A stretch of 64,000 nucleotides of DNA from Serinicoccus kebangsaanensis (GCF_008919445.1 NZ_VSLG01000010.1:1-64000); one strand, 5' to 3'; positions 29,436-38,424 are shown, counted from the stretch's first letter. A program made the numbers and translations. Notes: generated by a model not told the origin, from the letters alone.

Positions 29436-30997
29436 TCTCCACGCATCCGGGCCCTGACGGGCTGCACACGCTGGGCCGCTGGCCCACCGCCCGGGCACGC
29501 ATGGCTCCGGGCCACCCCGCCGTCGTCGACCGCGGGGTGACGGTGAGCTACGGGGAGCTGGAGTCCCGGGTCGAGTCCCTGGCCGGCGCCCTGCTCGGCG
29601 CCGGTGTCGGACGGGGTATGCGCGTGGCCACCCTGGTCGGCAACAGCGCCGAGCACGTGGTGCTCTTCTTCGCCTGCGCCCGGGTCGGGGCCGCGCTGGC
29701 CCCGCTGTCCTGGCGGCTGACGCCGCCGGAGCTGGTGCGTCAGGTGCAGCTGCTCGACCCGGTCCTGCTCGTGACCGAGGAGGAGACCGGCTCCCTGGCC
29801 CGCGAGGTCGGTGCGCGGCTCACCCGCCCCGTGCCGACGGCATACCTCACCGAGCTGGAGCGCAGCGGCGTGCTGCGCGACCTGACCCGGCGGCCGCCCG
29901 CCGAGCCGGAGCCGGTCGCCGACGAGGACCCGCTGCTCATCGTCTTCACCTCGGGCAGCGTCAGCGCCCCCAAGGCCGCCGTGCTGTCGCACCGCACCTG
30001 CTGGTGGACCAACCTGTCCCTGTCTCGGACCCTGGAGCTGACCGAGCGGGACGTGGTGCTCGCGGTGCTGCCGCAGTTCCATGCGGGCGGGTGGAACATC
30101 CAGCCGCTGCTCGCCTGGTGGACGGGGGCCACGGTGGTGCTGGAGCGGACCTTCGACCCCGGTCGGGTGCTCCGGCTGATCGCCGAGCAGCGGGTCAGCA
30201 CCGTGATGGGGGTGCCGACGCAGTACCTCATGCTGGCCGAGCACCCCGCCTTCCCCGACGCCGACCTGTCCAGCCTGCGCAGCGCGGTGGTCGGTGGTGC
30301 CCCGATGCCGCCGCCGCTGCTGCGCACCTTCCACGCGCGCGGCGTCGCGCTGACCCAGGGCTACGGGCTCACCGAGGCCGGCCCCAACGTGCTGTGCCTG
30401 CCCCCGCACGAGGCCACCGAGCGCGCCGGCTGGGCCGGGGTGCCCTACCCGCACGTCGAGGTCGCGCTGGCCGACCCCGCCACGGGGGAGCGGGTGGAGG
30501 GTGCGGGCACGGGGGAGCTGCTGGTGCGGGGCCCGGGTCTGTTCACCGGCTACCTGCACGACGACGAGGCCACCGCCCAGGTGCTGCGCGACGGCTGGCT
30601 GTGGACCGGTGACGTCGCCCTCCGGGACGCGGACGGCTACCTGCGGATCGTCGACCGGCTCCGCAACATCTACATCAGCGGCGGGGAGAACGTCGCCCCG
30701 GCCGAGGTGGAGGCGGCGCTGCGACGTCACCCCGCCGTCGCCCGGGCGGCCGTGGTGGGGCGGCCCGACGAGCGCTGGGGCGAGGTCGGTGTCGCGGTGG
30801 TGGTGCTCCGGTCCGGGGTGGCGACGGACGAGCACGACCTGCTCGAGCACTGCCGCGGGCTGCTGGCGTCGTTCAAGGTGCCGACGCGCGTCCTGGCGGT
30901 GCCCGAGCTGCCCGAGGTCGGGATCGGCAAGACCGACCAGTCCGCGGTGCGCGCCCTCGTCGAGGAGATCCTGGAGCGGACGGGGGAGCGGCGGTGA
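29432..30997 (+). CDS. AMP-forming acyl-CoA synthetase/ligase
   Basis: This 521-aa ANL-superfamily enzyme should activate a carboxylic acid to its CoA thioester. Visible motifs are the P-loop-like FTSGSVSAPKAAVLSH (near 172), QGYGLTEAGPN (near 309), WLWTGDVALRDADGYLRIVDR (near 389), ISGGENVAPAEVE (near 414) and the catalytic Lys in GIGKTDQSA near 503. The P-loop departs from the usual TSGTTGxPKG: Ala replaces the last Gly, and Val-Ser-Ala replaces TGx. Its position inside the importer operon implies the imported substrate, or its product, is the acid it activates. Chain length is not readable from sequence. Confidence 0.88.
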   Translation: MISTHPGPDGLHTLGRWPTARARMAPGHPAVVDRGVTVSYGELESRVESLAGALLGAGVGRGMRVATLVGNSAEHVVLFFACARVGAALAPLSWRLTPPELVRQVQLLDPVLLVTEEETGSLAREVGARLTRPVPTAYLTELERSGVLRDLTRRPPAEPEPVADEDPLLIVFTSGSVSAPKAAVLSHRTCWWTNLSLSRTLELTERDVVLAVLPQFHAGGWNIQPLLAWWTGATVVLERTFDPGRVLRLIAEQRVSTVMGVPTQYLMLAEHPAFPDADLSSLRSAVVGGAPMPPPLLRTFHARGVALTQGYGLTEAGPNVLCLPPHEATERAGWAGVPYPHVEVALADPATGERVEGAGTGELLVRGPGLFTGYLHDDEATAQVLRDGWLWTGDVALRDADGYLRIVDRLRNIYISGGENVAPAEVEAALRRHPAVARAAVVGRPDERWGEVGVAVVVLRSGVATDEHDLLEHCRGLLASFKVPTRVLAVPELPEVGIGKTDQSAVRALVEEILERTGERR

Positions 30998-31626
30998 GCG
31001 TCGAGGAGTCCACCAGCCGGCCCGCGCCGCGCACGGCCCGGGGCGCGCGCACCCGGGCACGGCTGCTGCAGGCCGCCGAGGACGTCTTCGCCACGGTCGG
31101 CTATCCCGAGGCGTCGATCGTCCGGATCACCGAGCTCGCCGGGGTGGCGCTGGGCACCTTCTACGTGCACTTCACCGGCAAGAAGGAGATCTTCGACGAG
31201 GTGGTGCTCGACCTCTCGCGCCGGGTCCGGCAGGCGATGAGCGAGGCCTCCTCGGCCGCCCCCGACCGGCTGCAGGCCGAGCGCGACGGCTTCCGGGCCT
31301 TCTTCGCGTTCACCGCGGAGCACCCTGCCCTCTACCGGATCATCCGGCAGGCCGAGTTCGTCTCGCCCGAGGTGATGCGGACCCACTACGACGACATCTG
31401 CTCGGGGTATGCCTCGGGCCTGGACCGCGCGATGGGTGCCGGTGAGATCCGGCAGCTGGACCCGATGGTGGCGGCCTGGGCGCTGATGGGTGCCGGCGAG
31501 CTGATCGGGATGCGGTGGGTGCTGTGGGAAGAGGGCGGGCAGATCCCGGACCCGGTCTTCGAGCAGCTGATGCGGTTGATCGAGGGCGCGCTGGCGCCCA
31601 CCCCGACGGACGGAGAGAGCAGATGA
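30994..31626 (+). CDS. TetR-family transcriptional regulator
   Basis: This 210-aa repressor has an N-terminal HTH (about 10-60): RARLLQAAEDVFATVGYPEAS, then VRITELAGVALGTFYVHFTGK with the recognition helix. The C-terminal ligand domain is about 75-200. It lies in the middle of the operon, overlapping both neighbours by 4 nt. The perfect 9-bp palindrome at the operon promoter (24556-24579) is the likely target. An acyl-CoA or hydroxy-acid effector would fit the neighbours (inference). Confidence 0.88.
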   Translation: MSVEESTSRPAPRTARGARTRARLLQAAEDVFATVGYPEASIVRITELAGVALGTFYVHFTGKKEIFDEVVLDLSRRVRQAMSEASSAAPDRLQAERDGFRAFFAFTAEHPALYRIIRQAEFVSPEVMRTHYDDICSGYASGLDRAMGAGEIRQLDPMVAAWALMGAGELIGMRWVLWEEGGQIPDPVFEQLMRLIEGALAPTPTDGESR

Positions 31627-32357
31627 CACGCAGGGCGATCGTCACCGGAGGGGCCAGCGGCATCGGCGCGGCCGTGGCGCGGAGGCTGGCGGCCGACGGG
31701 TTGCGCGTGGTCGTCGCCGACCGGGACGCCGACGCGGCCTCTCGGGTGGCCGCGGACATCGGGGGTGAGGTGTGGGCGGTCGACCTGTCGGACACGGGCG
31801 CGCTGCAGCAGGCGTCGGTGGAGTGCGACGTGCTGGTCAACAACGCCGGGGTGCAGCGGGTGGCCCCGGTCCACGAGTTCGACCCCGAGGACTTCCGGCT
31901 GATCCAGCGGCTGATGCTGGAGGCCCCCTTCCTGCTGGCCCGGGCTGCCCTGCCGCACATGTATGCCCGGGGCTGGGGCCGGATCGTCAACGTCTCCTCC
32001 GCGCACGGGCTGCGGGCCTCGGCCTTCAAGTCGGCCTACGTCTCCGCCAAGCACGGGCTGGAGGGGTTGTCCAAGGTCATTGCGCTGGAAGGGGCCGAGC
32101 ACGGGGTGACGAGCAACTGCGTCAACCCGGGCTACGTGCGCACACCGTTGGTGGAGGCGCAGATCGCCGACCAGGCGAGGACCCACGGGATCGGGGAGAA
32201 CGAGGTGGTGGAGAAGATCATGCTGACCCGGTCCGCGGTGAAGCGGCTGGTCGAGCCGGAGGAGGTGGCGGCCCTGGTGTCCTTCCTGGCCTCGGACGAC
32301 GCCGGGATGGTGACCGGCACGGCATACACGATGGACGGGGGGTGGACCGCCCAGTGA
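31623..32357 (+). CDS. SDR oxidoreductase, 3-hydroxybutyrate dehydrogenase type
   Basis: This 244-aa short-chain dehydrogenase has TGGASGIG (residues 8-15), NNAG near 77, the catalytic Ser in NVSSAHGL, YVSAKHG (Tyr near 140, Lys four later) and NPGYVRTPLVE, which is typical of D-3-hydroxybutyrate dehydrogenases along with the late VTGTAYTMDGGW. It would oxidise 3-hydroxybutyrate to acetoacetate with NAD+. Assignment to that substrate rests on family pattern and on the neighbouring GntP permease. It overlaps both neighbours by 4 nt. Confidence 0.82.
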   Translation: MTRRAIVTGGASGIGAAVARRLAADGLRVVVADRDADAASRVAADIGGEVWAVDLSDTGALQQASVECDVLVNNAGVQRVAPVHEFDPEDFRLIQRLMLEAPFLLARAALPHMYARGWGRIVNVSSAHGLRASAFKSAYVSAKHGLEGLSKVIALEGAEHGVTSNCVNPGYVRTPLVEAQIADQARTHGIGENEVVEKIMLTRSAVKRLVEPEEVAALVSFLASDDAGMVTGTAYTMDGGWTAQ

Positions 32358-33286
32358 GCACCCTGACCCTGCCCGAGTCGGTCCGGTCCGTCGTCGGGCC
32401 CCGATACCGCAGCGAGCGGGTGCCGGTCGAGGGCGGCGACCTGCACGTGGGGGTGTGGGAGCCCGAGGACACGGCGGGTGCCGACGTGCCGACCGCCGTC
32501 CTGATCCACGGGATCACCGCCTCGCACGTCTCCTGGGCCGCCCTCGCCCAGGCGCTGCCCGGGGTGCGGCTGGTCGCGCCGGACCTGCGTGGCCGGGGTC
32601 GCTCCCGGGACCTCCCCGCGCCCTACGGCATGCCGCGGCACGCCGACGACGTCGCGGCCGCGCTGGAGCACCTGGGCGTGCGCCGCACGGTGGTGGTCGG
32701 CCACTCGATGGGCGCCTTCGTCGCCCTCGTGCTGGCGGACCGGCACCCCGACCTGGTGCGGTCGCTCCTCCTCGTCGACGGGGGTATGCCGCTGCTCCCG
32801 CCGCCCGGCGTCGCGCCGGAGGACATGGCGGCGGCGGTGCTCGGCCCGGCGGCCGACCGGCTGCGGATGACCTTCCCCAGCCGGGAGGCATACCACGACT
32901 TCTGGCGCGAGCACCCGGCGCTGGGGCCGGGGTGGGACGCGTTCGTCGAGGCGTACGTCGACTACGACCTCGTGGGCGAGGCCCCGCGGCTGCAGCCGTC
33001 CACCCGTCCCGCGGCGCTCGCGGAGGACATCCGCGAGCTCGTCGACGGCGACTCGGTCGAGCAGGCGCTGGAGGGGCTGCACCACCCGGCGACCTGGTTC
33101 GTCGCGCCGCGCGGACTGCTGGACGAGGTGCCGCCGCTCTATCCCGACGGCGCCCGGGACCGGTGGACCGGGCGCCTGCCGGACCTGCGCATGGTGCCGG
33201 TCGAGGACGTCAACCACTACACCGTCGTGCTGGCCGAGCGCGGCGTGCGCCAGCTGCTGCCGCACCTGGAGGAGGGGCTCGCATGA
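32354..33286 (+). CDS. Alpha/beta hydrolase
   Basis: This 310-aa hydrolase has HGITASHVSW (oxyanion region near 47), DLRGRGRS, the elbow VVGHSMGAF with nucleophile Ser near 118, and a late His in DVNHYTVVL near 291. No signal peptide is seen, so it is cytoplasmic. In this operon it could cleave an ester, such as a hydroxyacid oligomer, before oxidation; this is inference from context only. GTG 32354 overlaps the SDR stop, and the gene ends with an ATGA overlap into the permease. Confidence 0.78.
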   Translation: MSTLTLPESVRSVVGPRYRSERVPVEGGDLHVGVWEPEDTAGADVPTAVLIHGITASHVSWAALAQALPGVRLVAPDLRGRGRSRDLPAPYGMPRHADDVAAALEHLGVRRTVVVGHSMGAFVALVLADRHPDLVRSLLLVDGGMPLLPPPGVAPEDMAAAVLGPAADRLRMTFPSREAYHDFWREHPALGPGWDAFVEAYVDYDLVGEAPRLQPSTRPAALAEDIRELVDGDSVEQALEGLHHPATWFVAPRGLLDEVPPLYPDGARDRWTGRLPDLRMVPVEDVNHYTVVLAERGVRQLLPHLEEGLA

Positions 33287-34770
33287 TCGGACTGATCGGG
33301 ATCCTGCTGTCCCTGGCCCTGCTCATCGTCCTGGCCTACCGCGGCCTCAACGTCATCGTGCTGGCCCCGATCATGGCGAGCATCGCCGTGATCTTCGCCG
33401 GGGCGCCGATCCTGGCCACCTACACCCAGGTCTTCATGCCGGCGATGGGGAACTTCGTCGTCAGCTTCTTCCCGCTCTTCCTGCTCGGTGCGCTGTTCGG
33501 CAAGGTCATGTCCGACTCGGGCGCGGCACTGCGGATCGCCGAGTGGGTGGTGCGCCGGGTGGGCGGCGGCAAGGCCATCCTCTCCGTGGTGCTGGCCTGC
33601 GCGATCCTCACCTACGGCGGCGTCTCGCTCTTCGTGGTGGCCTTTGCGATGTTCCCCATCGCGGCGGCGCTCTTCCGTGAGGCCCAGGTGCCCAAACGGC
33701 TGATCCCCGGGGCGATCGCGCTCGGGGCCTTCACCTTCACCATGACCGCCCTGCCCGGCACCCCCGCGATCCAGAACGCCATCCCGAACCCCTACTTCGG
33801 CACCGACGGCTTCGCCGCGCCCGGCCTGGGCGCGATCGCGGGGCTCATCATGTTCGTCGGTGGGGTCAGCTGGTTGACGTGGCGCAGCAGGCGTGCCGCC
33901 GCGGCAGGGGAGGGGTATGACGACGGTCCGCTCATGACGACCGGCGCCGACTCCGCGGCGCTCACCATCGACCTCGGTGAGGACCAGGGACCGACGTCCC
34001 GCGGGGAGGAGGGCACCGGCACCCAGCCCGAGGCCGGCGGCACCCTCACTGCCGTCCGCGAGCGCGACCTCCCCCCGCTGTGGGTGGCCTTCCTGCCGGT
34101 CGTCGTCGTCATCGGGCTCAACCTGTTCCTGCTGCGGGTGGTCTTCCCCATGATGGACACCAGCTACCTCGCGCAGGAGGAGTACGGCGCGACGGACCTG
34201 TCCACGGTGCAGGGCAACTGGGGGCTCATCGTGGCGCTCGCCACCGCGGTGGTCCTCGCCTTCGTCCTCAACTGGCGGCGGCTGGCCAACCCGAAGAAGA
34301 GCTTCAACTCCGGCACCACCGCCTCCTTCCTGCCGATCATGAACACGGCGAGCGAGGTCGGCTACGGCGCCGTCATCGCCTCGCTCGCGGGCTTCGTGCT
34401 GGTCCGGGACGCGATCATGGGCTCCTCGGACAACCCGGTCGTCTCGACCGCGATCGCGGTCAGCGTGCTGGCCGGCATCACCGGCTCGGCCTCGGGCGGC
34501 ATGGGGATCGCGCTGGAGGCGCTGGGTCAGGACTTCCAGTCGATGGCCGCCTCGGCCGGGATCGACATGGAACTCATGCACCGGGTGACCACGCTGGCCT
34601 CCGGCGGCATGGACGCGCTGCCGCACAACGGCGCCGTCATCACCCTGCTGGCGATCTGCGGCCTGACCCACAGGCAGTCCTACAAGGACGTCGGGATGGT
34701 GGCCGTGGTCATACCGGTCCTGGCGCTCGCGGTCGTCGTCGCGCTCGGCTCGGCCTTCGGCGCGTTCTAG
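33283..34770 (+). CDS. GntP-family permease
   Basis: This 495-aa integral membrane protein of the GntP family imports gluconate-like or short hydroxy acids by proton symport. It has about 12 helices, AILTYGGVSLFVVAFAMFPIAAALF near 105-130, TMTALPGTPAIQNAIP near 155, and the late GITGSASGGMGIALEA and DALPHNGAVI segments. A soluble acidic loop of about 50 residues lies in the middle (about 210-260). It is the last gene of the operon. Paired with a 3-hydroxybutyrate-type dehydrogenase, it resembles known 3-hydroxybutyrate permease partners. Two different import systems in a single operon is unusual. Confidence 0.85.
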   Translation: MIGLIGILLSLALLIVLAYRGLNVIVLAPIMASIAVIFAGAPILATYTQVFMPAMGNFVVSFFPLFLLGALFGKVMSDSGAALRIAEWVVRRVGGGKAILSVVLACAILTYGGVSLFVVAFAMFPIAAALFREAQVPKRLIPGAIALGAFTFTMTALPGTPAIQNAIPNPYFGTDGFAAPGLGAIAGLIMFVGGVSWLTWRSRRAAAAGEGYDDGPLMTTGADSAALTIDLGEDQGPTSRGEEGTGTQPEAGGTLTAVRERDLPPLWVAFLPVVVVIGLNLFLLRVVFPMMDTSYLAQEEYGATDLSTVQGNWGLIVALATAVVLAFVLNWRRLANPKKSFNSGTTASFLPIMNTASEVGYGAVIASLAGFVLVRDAIMGSSDNPVVSTAIAVSVLAGITGSASGGMGIALEALGQDFQSMAASAGIDMELMHRVTTLASGGMDALPHNGAVITLLAICGLTHRQSYKDVGMVAVVIPVLALAVVVALGSAFGAF

Positions 34771-34786
34771 AAGCAGGTCTGCCCGG

Positions 34787-35653
34787 TCAGCGCACCTGAC
34801 GGGCGCTGAACTGCATACGCGGGTCCGCGAAGGTGTCCTGGGCCTGGACCAGCCGCAGCTCGCGCTCGCCGGAGTCGAGGGTGGCCTGGAGCAGGTCGAA
34901 GACGCTGGAGGCGGTCCGCTCCAGGGCGGTCGCGGCGGACCCCGTCTCGCGGTAGTGCGCGGTGAACAGCGCACTGGTGACGTCGCCGGAGCCGTTGGCC
35001 TTGATCGGCAGCCGCGGGGTCGCGACGATCCACGCGCCCTCGTCGTCCACGGCGAGCATCTCGATCGTCTCGCCGCCGTCCGGCTGGGCCTCCCGGTCCG
35101 GGCGCAGCACGCTGGTGACCAGGACCGTGCGCGGCCCGAGGTCGCGTGCCGTGTCCGCCGACGCGAGCGTCGACTCGAGGTCGTCCGGCTCGGTGTGCGT
35201 CATGTAGCCGAGCTCGAACTGGTTGGGCGTGATGATGTCGGCGTGCGGGATCACCCGCTCCCGGATGAGCGGCGGGATGGCGTCGGCCACGAAGCAGCCC
35301 GACGTGGCGTTGCCCATCACCGGGTCGCAGGTGTAGGTCGCCTCCGGGTTGGCTGCCTTGACCCGCGCGACCGCGTCCACCACGACGTCGACGATCTCCT
35401 CGCCGCCGAGGTAGCCGGACAGCACGCCGTCGACGGTGGGCAGCACACCGCGGTCCTCGATGCCGGTGACGACCGCCCGCACGTCGTCGGCGGGGATGAG
35501 CGGGCCGCCCCACTCGCCGTAGCCGGTGTGGTTGGAGAAGTTCACCGTCAGCACCGGCCAGACCTCGTGCCCGATGCGTTGCAGCGGGAAGACGGCGGCC
35601 GAGTTGCCGACGTGGCCGTAGGCGACGTGGCTCTGGATGGAGAGGAAGCGCAT
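34787..35653 (-). CDS. pdxY: Pyridoxal kinase
   Basis: This 288-aa ribokinase-superfamily enzyme phosphorylates pyridoxal in vitamin B6 salvage. It begins MRFLSIQSHVAYGHVGN, the PdxY/PdxK signature, then FSNHTGYGEWGG, CDPVMGN, ITPNQFELGYM, and the catalytic LPIKANGSGDVTSALF with the GSGD motif near 222. ATG 35653 was preferred to an upstream ATG at 35704, which overlaps the divergent ychF promoter. It ends 16 nt from the convergent GntP gene. Confidence 0.93.
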   Translation of the reverse strand: MRFLSIQSHVAYGHVGNSAAVFPLQRIGHEVWPVLTVNFSNHTGYGEWGGPLIPADDVRAVVTGIEDRGVLPTVDGVLSGYLGGEEIVDVVVDAVARVKAANPEATYTCDPVMGNATSGCFVADAIPPLIRERVIPHADIITPNQFELGYMTHTEPDDLESTLASADTARDLGPRTVLVTSVLRPDREAQPDGGETIEMLAVDDEGAWIVATPRLPIKANGSGDVTSALFTAHYRETGSAATALERTASSVFDLLQATLDSGERELRLVQAQDTFADPRMQFSARQVR

Positions 35654-35682
35654 ACCTCGATCTTCGCACTCCTCCCGGCGAC

Positions 35683-35688
35683 TAGACT
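35683..35688 (+). promoter_or_regulatory. -10 box of ychF (leaderless)
   Basis: TAGACT lies 9 nt before GTG 35698, with no Shine-Dalgarno between, so translation probably starts at or near the mRNA 5' end. This promoter also reads into the left end of the inserted mobile element. Confidence 0.55.
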
Positions 35689-35697
35689 GCTGACCCC

Positions 35698-36804
35698 GTG
35701 GCACTCACCATCGGAATCGTCGGCCTGCCCAACGTGGGCAAGTCCACGCTCTTCAACGCGCTGACCAAGAACACCGTGCTCGCGGCGAACTACCCCTTCG
35801 CCACGATCGAGCCCAACATCGGCGTGGTGCCGCTCAAGGACGGCCGGCTGGACCGGCTCGCGCAGATCCACTCCAGCGCCAAGGTGCTCCCTGCCACGGT
35901 GAGCTTCGTCGACATCGCCGGCATCGTGCGCGGCGCGAGCGAGGGGGAGGGGCTGGGCAACAAGTTCCTCGCCAACATCCGCGAGGCGGACGCGATCTGC
36001 CAGGTGGTGCGCGCCTTCCGCGACGACGACGTGGTGCACGTGGACGGCAAGGTCAGCCCGCGCGACGACATCGAGACGATCAACACCGAGCTCATCCTCG
36101 CCGACCTGCAGACGCTGGAGAACGCCATCCCGCGGCTGGAGAAGGAGGTCAAGGGCAAGCGGACGGACAAGGCGGTCCTGGACACGGCGCTCGCGGCGCA
36201 GCAGGTGCTGGAGGCGGGGGACACGCTGTATGCCGGTGGCGCCGCGGCGGGTGTGGATGTCGCCGTCGCGCGGCAGCTCGGGCTGCTCACGACCAAGCCG
36301 TTCCTCTACGTCTTCAACCTGGACGAGGACGGGCTGACCGACGAGGCGCTGCACGCCGACCTCGCCGAGCTCGTCGCGCCGGCCGAGGCGATCTACCTGT
36401 CCGCCAAGCTCGAGGCGGACCTCGCCGAGCTCGAGGACGAGGAGGCCCGCGAGCTGCTGGAGTCGGTCGGGGTCACCGAGCCCGGCCTGGACCAGCTGGC
36501 CCGGGTCGGCTTCGACACCCTCGGGCTGCAGACCTACCTCACCGCCGGTCCGAAGGAGTCCCGCGCCTGGACGATCCGCAAGGGTTCGACCGCGCCCCAG
36601 GCGGCCGGCGTCATCCACACCGACTTCGAGCGCGGCTTCATCAAGGCCGAGATCGTCAGCTTCGACGCGCTCGACGAGCTGGGCTCGATGGTGAGGGCCA
36701 AGGAGGCCGGCAAGGTGCGCATGGAGGGCAAGGACTACGTCATGGCCGACGGGGACGTCGTGGAGTTCCGCCACGGGGGAACATCAGGGACGGGCAAGAA
36801 GTGA
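35698..36804 (+). CDS. ychF: YchF/OLA1 redox-regulated ATPase with altered C-terminus
   Basis: This 368-aa OBG-family P-loop protein has [14 protein letters not shown] near residue 9, [17 protein letters not shown] near 70, the NLDEDG variant of the NKxD region (favouring ATP) and a C-terminal TGS domain. The native end in this family is [11 protein letters not shown]. Here it reads VVEFR and then [10 protein letters not shown], because a mobile element has inserted after the CGC of Arg358. The original Phe-Asn-Val-stop lies at 48596-48607. The hybrid protein should still function. GTG 35698 is leaderless. The new TGA overlaps the first GTG of an element gene. Confidence 0.96.
   Translation: MALTIGIVGLPNVGKSTLFNALTKNTVLAANYPFATIEPNIGVVPLKDGRLDRLAQIHSSAKVLPATVSFVDIAGIVRGASEGEGLGNKFLANIREADAICQVVRAFRDDDVVHVDGKVSPRDDIETINTELILADLQTLENAIPRLEKEVKGKRTDKAVLDTALAAQQVLEAGDTLYAGGAAAGVDVAVARQLGLLTTKPFLYVFNLDEDGLTDEALHADLAELVAPAEAIYLSAKLEADLAELEDEEARELLESVGVTEPGLDQLARVGFDTLGLQTYLTAGPKESRAWTIRKGSTAPQAAGVIHTDFERGFIKAEIVSFDALDELGSMVRAKEAGKVRMEGKDYVMADGDVVEFRHGGTSGTGKK
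36760..36771 (+). repeat. Left attachment core (attL)
   Basis: GTGGAGTTCCGC lies in frame in ychF, encoding Val355-Glu-Phe-Arg358. The identical 12 bp recur at 48584-48595. Sequences on either side of the two copies differ, so 12 bp is the full direct repeat. Confidence 0.92.
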
Positions 36805-37424
36805 TCTCCACCACCATGGCGGCGGAGAGCGTGCTCGCATGGCCCGAGTACGTCTCGCTTAGTGCCGGGGTGGTGTCGGTGGTGATCGCCGTGCTTGCCT
36901 GGCTTGCTGCGCGCAAGAGCACCAACATCGCAGAACGCGCGCAGACCTACGCAGAGGCCCAGCCCACAGAGGCCGCGTGGGACTCGCTGCTGGTTGCAGT
37001 CGCCGCTCTCCAAACCTTCGACCCGAACGGAAACGAGAGGGCGCGGCCCTTGCTGACGGAGCTACGCACTCGAGCAACACTCTTGATTGACCGTCTGCAA
37101 TGGCCTGGCTTCGACCAGTGGATTGCGGCAGAATCCCAGCTTGGCGCAAGTCTGATGGGCGAGGCCTTGGAGCGCGGCGAGGCCCGGCGACGCGACAAGG
37201 GCGGGCTGAGCACAGAGGATCACGTAGAGTTGGGTAGCCAGGCCTGGGCGTGGGTGTCCGCCTTGTTCTCCAACCTCAGACTTCTACGCCGTGAGGGATT
37301 CCAGCCCGACAAGGTGGAACGACTGCGAGTGCTCGCCGTCGATACAGCGATGGCGGTCGCTGAGAGGAACGGCTGGGAGCCGCCTCCGGATAAGGTGCCA
37401 GGTGTCTCGGACCTAGACGATTAG
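36801..37424 (+). CDS. Unknown single-pass membrane protein, coupled to ychF
   Basis: This 207-aa protein is not recognised. It has one N-terminal membrane helix (about 17-36, VSLSAGVVSVVIAVLAWLAA) and a soluble helical domain (LLIDRLQWPGFDQW, LGSQAWAWVSALFSNLRLL). GTG 36801 overlaps the hybrid ychF stop (GTGA), and no Shine-Dalgarno is visible, so translation is likely coupled to ychF. ATG 36816 is the alternative start. Codon use includes AGA, TTG and ATT and is less GC-biased than host genes. It is the only element gene on the plus strand, so it would be expressed from the host promoter. Confidence 0.65.
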   Translation: MISTTMAAESVLAWPEYVSLSAGVVSVVIAVLAWLAARKSTNIAERAQTYAEAQPTEAAWDSLLVAVAALQTFDPNGNERARPLLTELRTRATLLIDRLQWPGFDQWIAAESQLGASLMGEALERGEARRRDKGGLSTEDHVELGSQAWAWVSALFSNLRLLRREGFQPDKVERLRVLAVDTAMAVAERNGWEPPPDKVPGVSDLDD

Positions 37425-37522
37425 CCCCACCCAACTACATAACCCCATCGATCGCGCCTGCCACCACGGCGGCGATGGCTCCCTCGGCGACGCGGCCGCG
37501 GCACCTGCGAGCGGAAGCCTGG

Positions 37523-37717
37523 CTACGGCTGGACGGGGCACATGCGGTCGCTGCGGCTTGCTTCGCAGTCCGTGTTGGAACACGCTCGGACAGCGATCCA
37601 GGTGACCGTGGGGCTGCCGAGCTTGCGGTTCTCCAGCCACTTGACGACGAACGTCTCGGAGGCACACAGGCGGCATGGGGGCGACTGATAGGTGTCGCGA
37701 TTGGATACCTCGGTCAC
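37523..37717 (-). CDS. Small zinc-ribbon-like protein
   Basis: This 64-aa protein is not assigned to a named family. It has CRLC near residue 15 and CSNTDC near 46, the two Cys pairs of a zinc ribbon, flanking a basic stretch. GTG 37717 follows AGGAGAG at good spacing, which supports it as a real gene. It is the last minus-strand gene of the element, 41 nt after the HIRAN-domain gene. Confidence 0.55.
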   Translation of the reverse strand: MTEVSNRDTYQSPPCRLCASETFVVKWLENRKLGSPTVTWIAVRACSNTDCEASRSDRMCPVQP

Positions 37718-37758
37718 GAGAGCTCTCCTGCCAACTACAGCGGCGCGATGGCCGGTGT

Positions 37759-38424
37759 TCAGCCGGGGTAGGTGCCGACCAACTGGACGAGTAGGCGCAT
37801 GTGGAAGCCGGCGTCGCGGTGGTTGACGCGCTCGACCGTGAGCTCGTGGTCGCCCGCCATGATGGGGTGGACATACTCGGTCAGCGGGCGCGGCACGTAA
37901 CCGAGGCGGTGCCCGTCATCGGTGACCAGCACGGCGTGCTCGTCGGTCGGGGTGTCCGGTGCCGCCTGCAAGTGAAGTCGCTGACCCTCGGCGAGGGTGT
38001 CGATACGCGCTCGCTCCTGCTCGGTGAGGTGGCGGATGCCGTGCACGAGGAAGGGCAGCCTGACGGGGCCGGGCTCTGGCATGGGAGTGAGCTCCAGCAT
38101 GTCCACGGCGGACCGGCCACCAGAGCGCGTCAGCACCTCGAACGGTGTAGCCGTCGGCGGGAGGTCGAGCCGGGCGAGGTAGTCGTCGTGGTCGGCGCGG
38201 CGCGGGGAGATAACGCGGTGGCTGAACAGCGGGAACAGCTCGGCGGAGCGGTGGGGCTCGCCAGGGGGCATGCCGGGCAGGGCTCGGGTGATGCCGTCGC
38301 GGTAGGTGAAGGTGTAGCCGTCCTCGTCGTGGATCAGCTCGCCGATGGCTTCATAGTGCCTGGTGTCCGGGTTGCGGCGGGTGACCAACAGGCGCCGTGT
38401 GCTCGTCCGAGTCATCATTGACAT
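37759..38424 (-). CDS. HipA-N-like and HIRAN domain protein
   Basis: This 221-aa protein has two parts. Residues about 10-120 resemble the N-terminal half of HipA-type proteins (YEAIGELIHDEDGYTFTY, AELFPLFSHRVISPRR). Residues about 125-220 form a HIRAN domain (FLVHGIRHLTEQERARIDTL, HLQAAPDTPTDEHAV, GHRLGYVPRPL), a module predicted to bind damaged or stalled DNA ends. The start, ATG 38424, overlaps the end of the HipA-like kinase gene by 10 nt, so the two probably act together. Confidence 0.7.
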   Translation of the reverse strand: MSMMTRTSTRRLLVTRRNPDTRHYEAIGELIHDEDGYTFTYRDGITRALPGMPPGEPHRSAELFPLFSHRVISPRRADHDDYLARLDLPPTATPFEVLTRSGGRSAVDMLELTPMPEPGPVRLPFLVHGIRHLTEQERARIDTLAEGQRLHLQAAPDTPTDEHAVLVTDDGHRLGYVPRPLTEYVHPIMAGDHELTVERVNHRDAGFHMRLLVQLVGTYPG

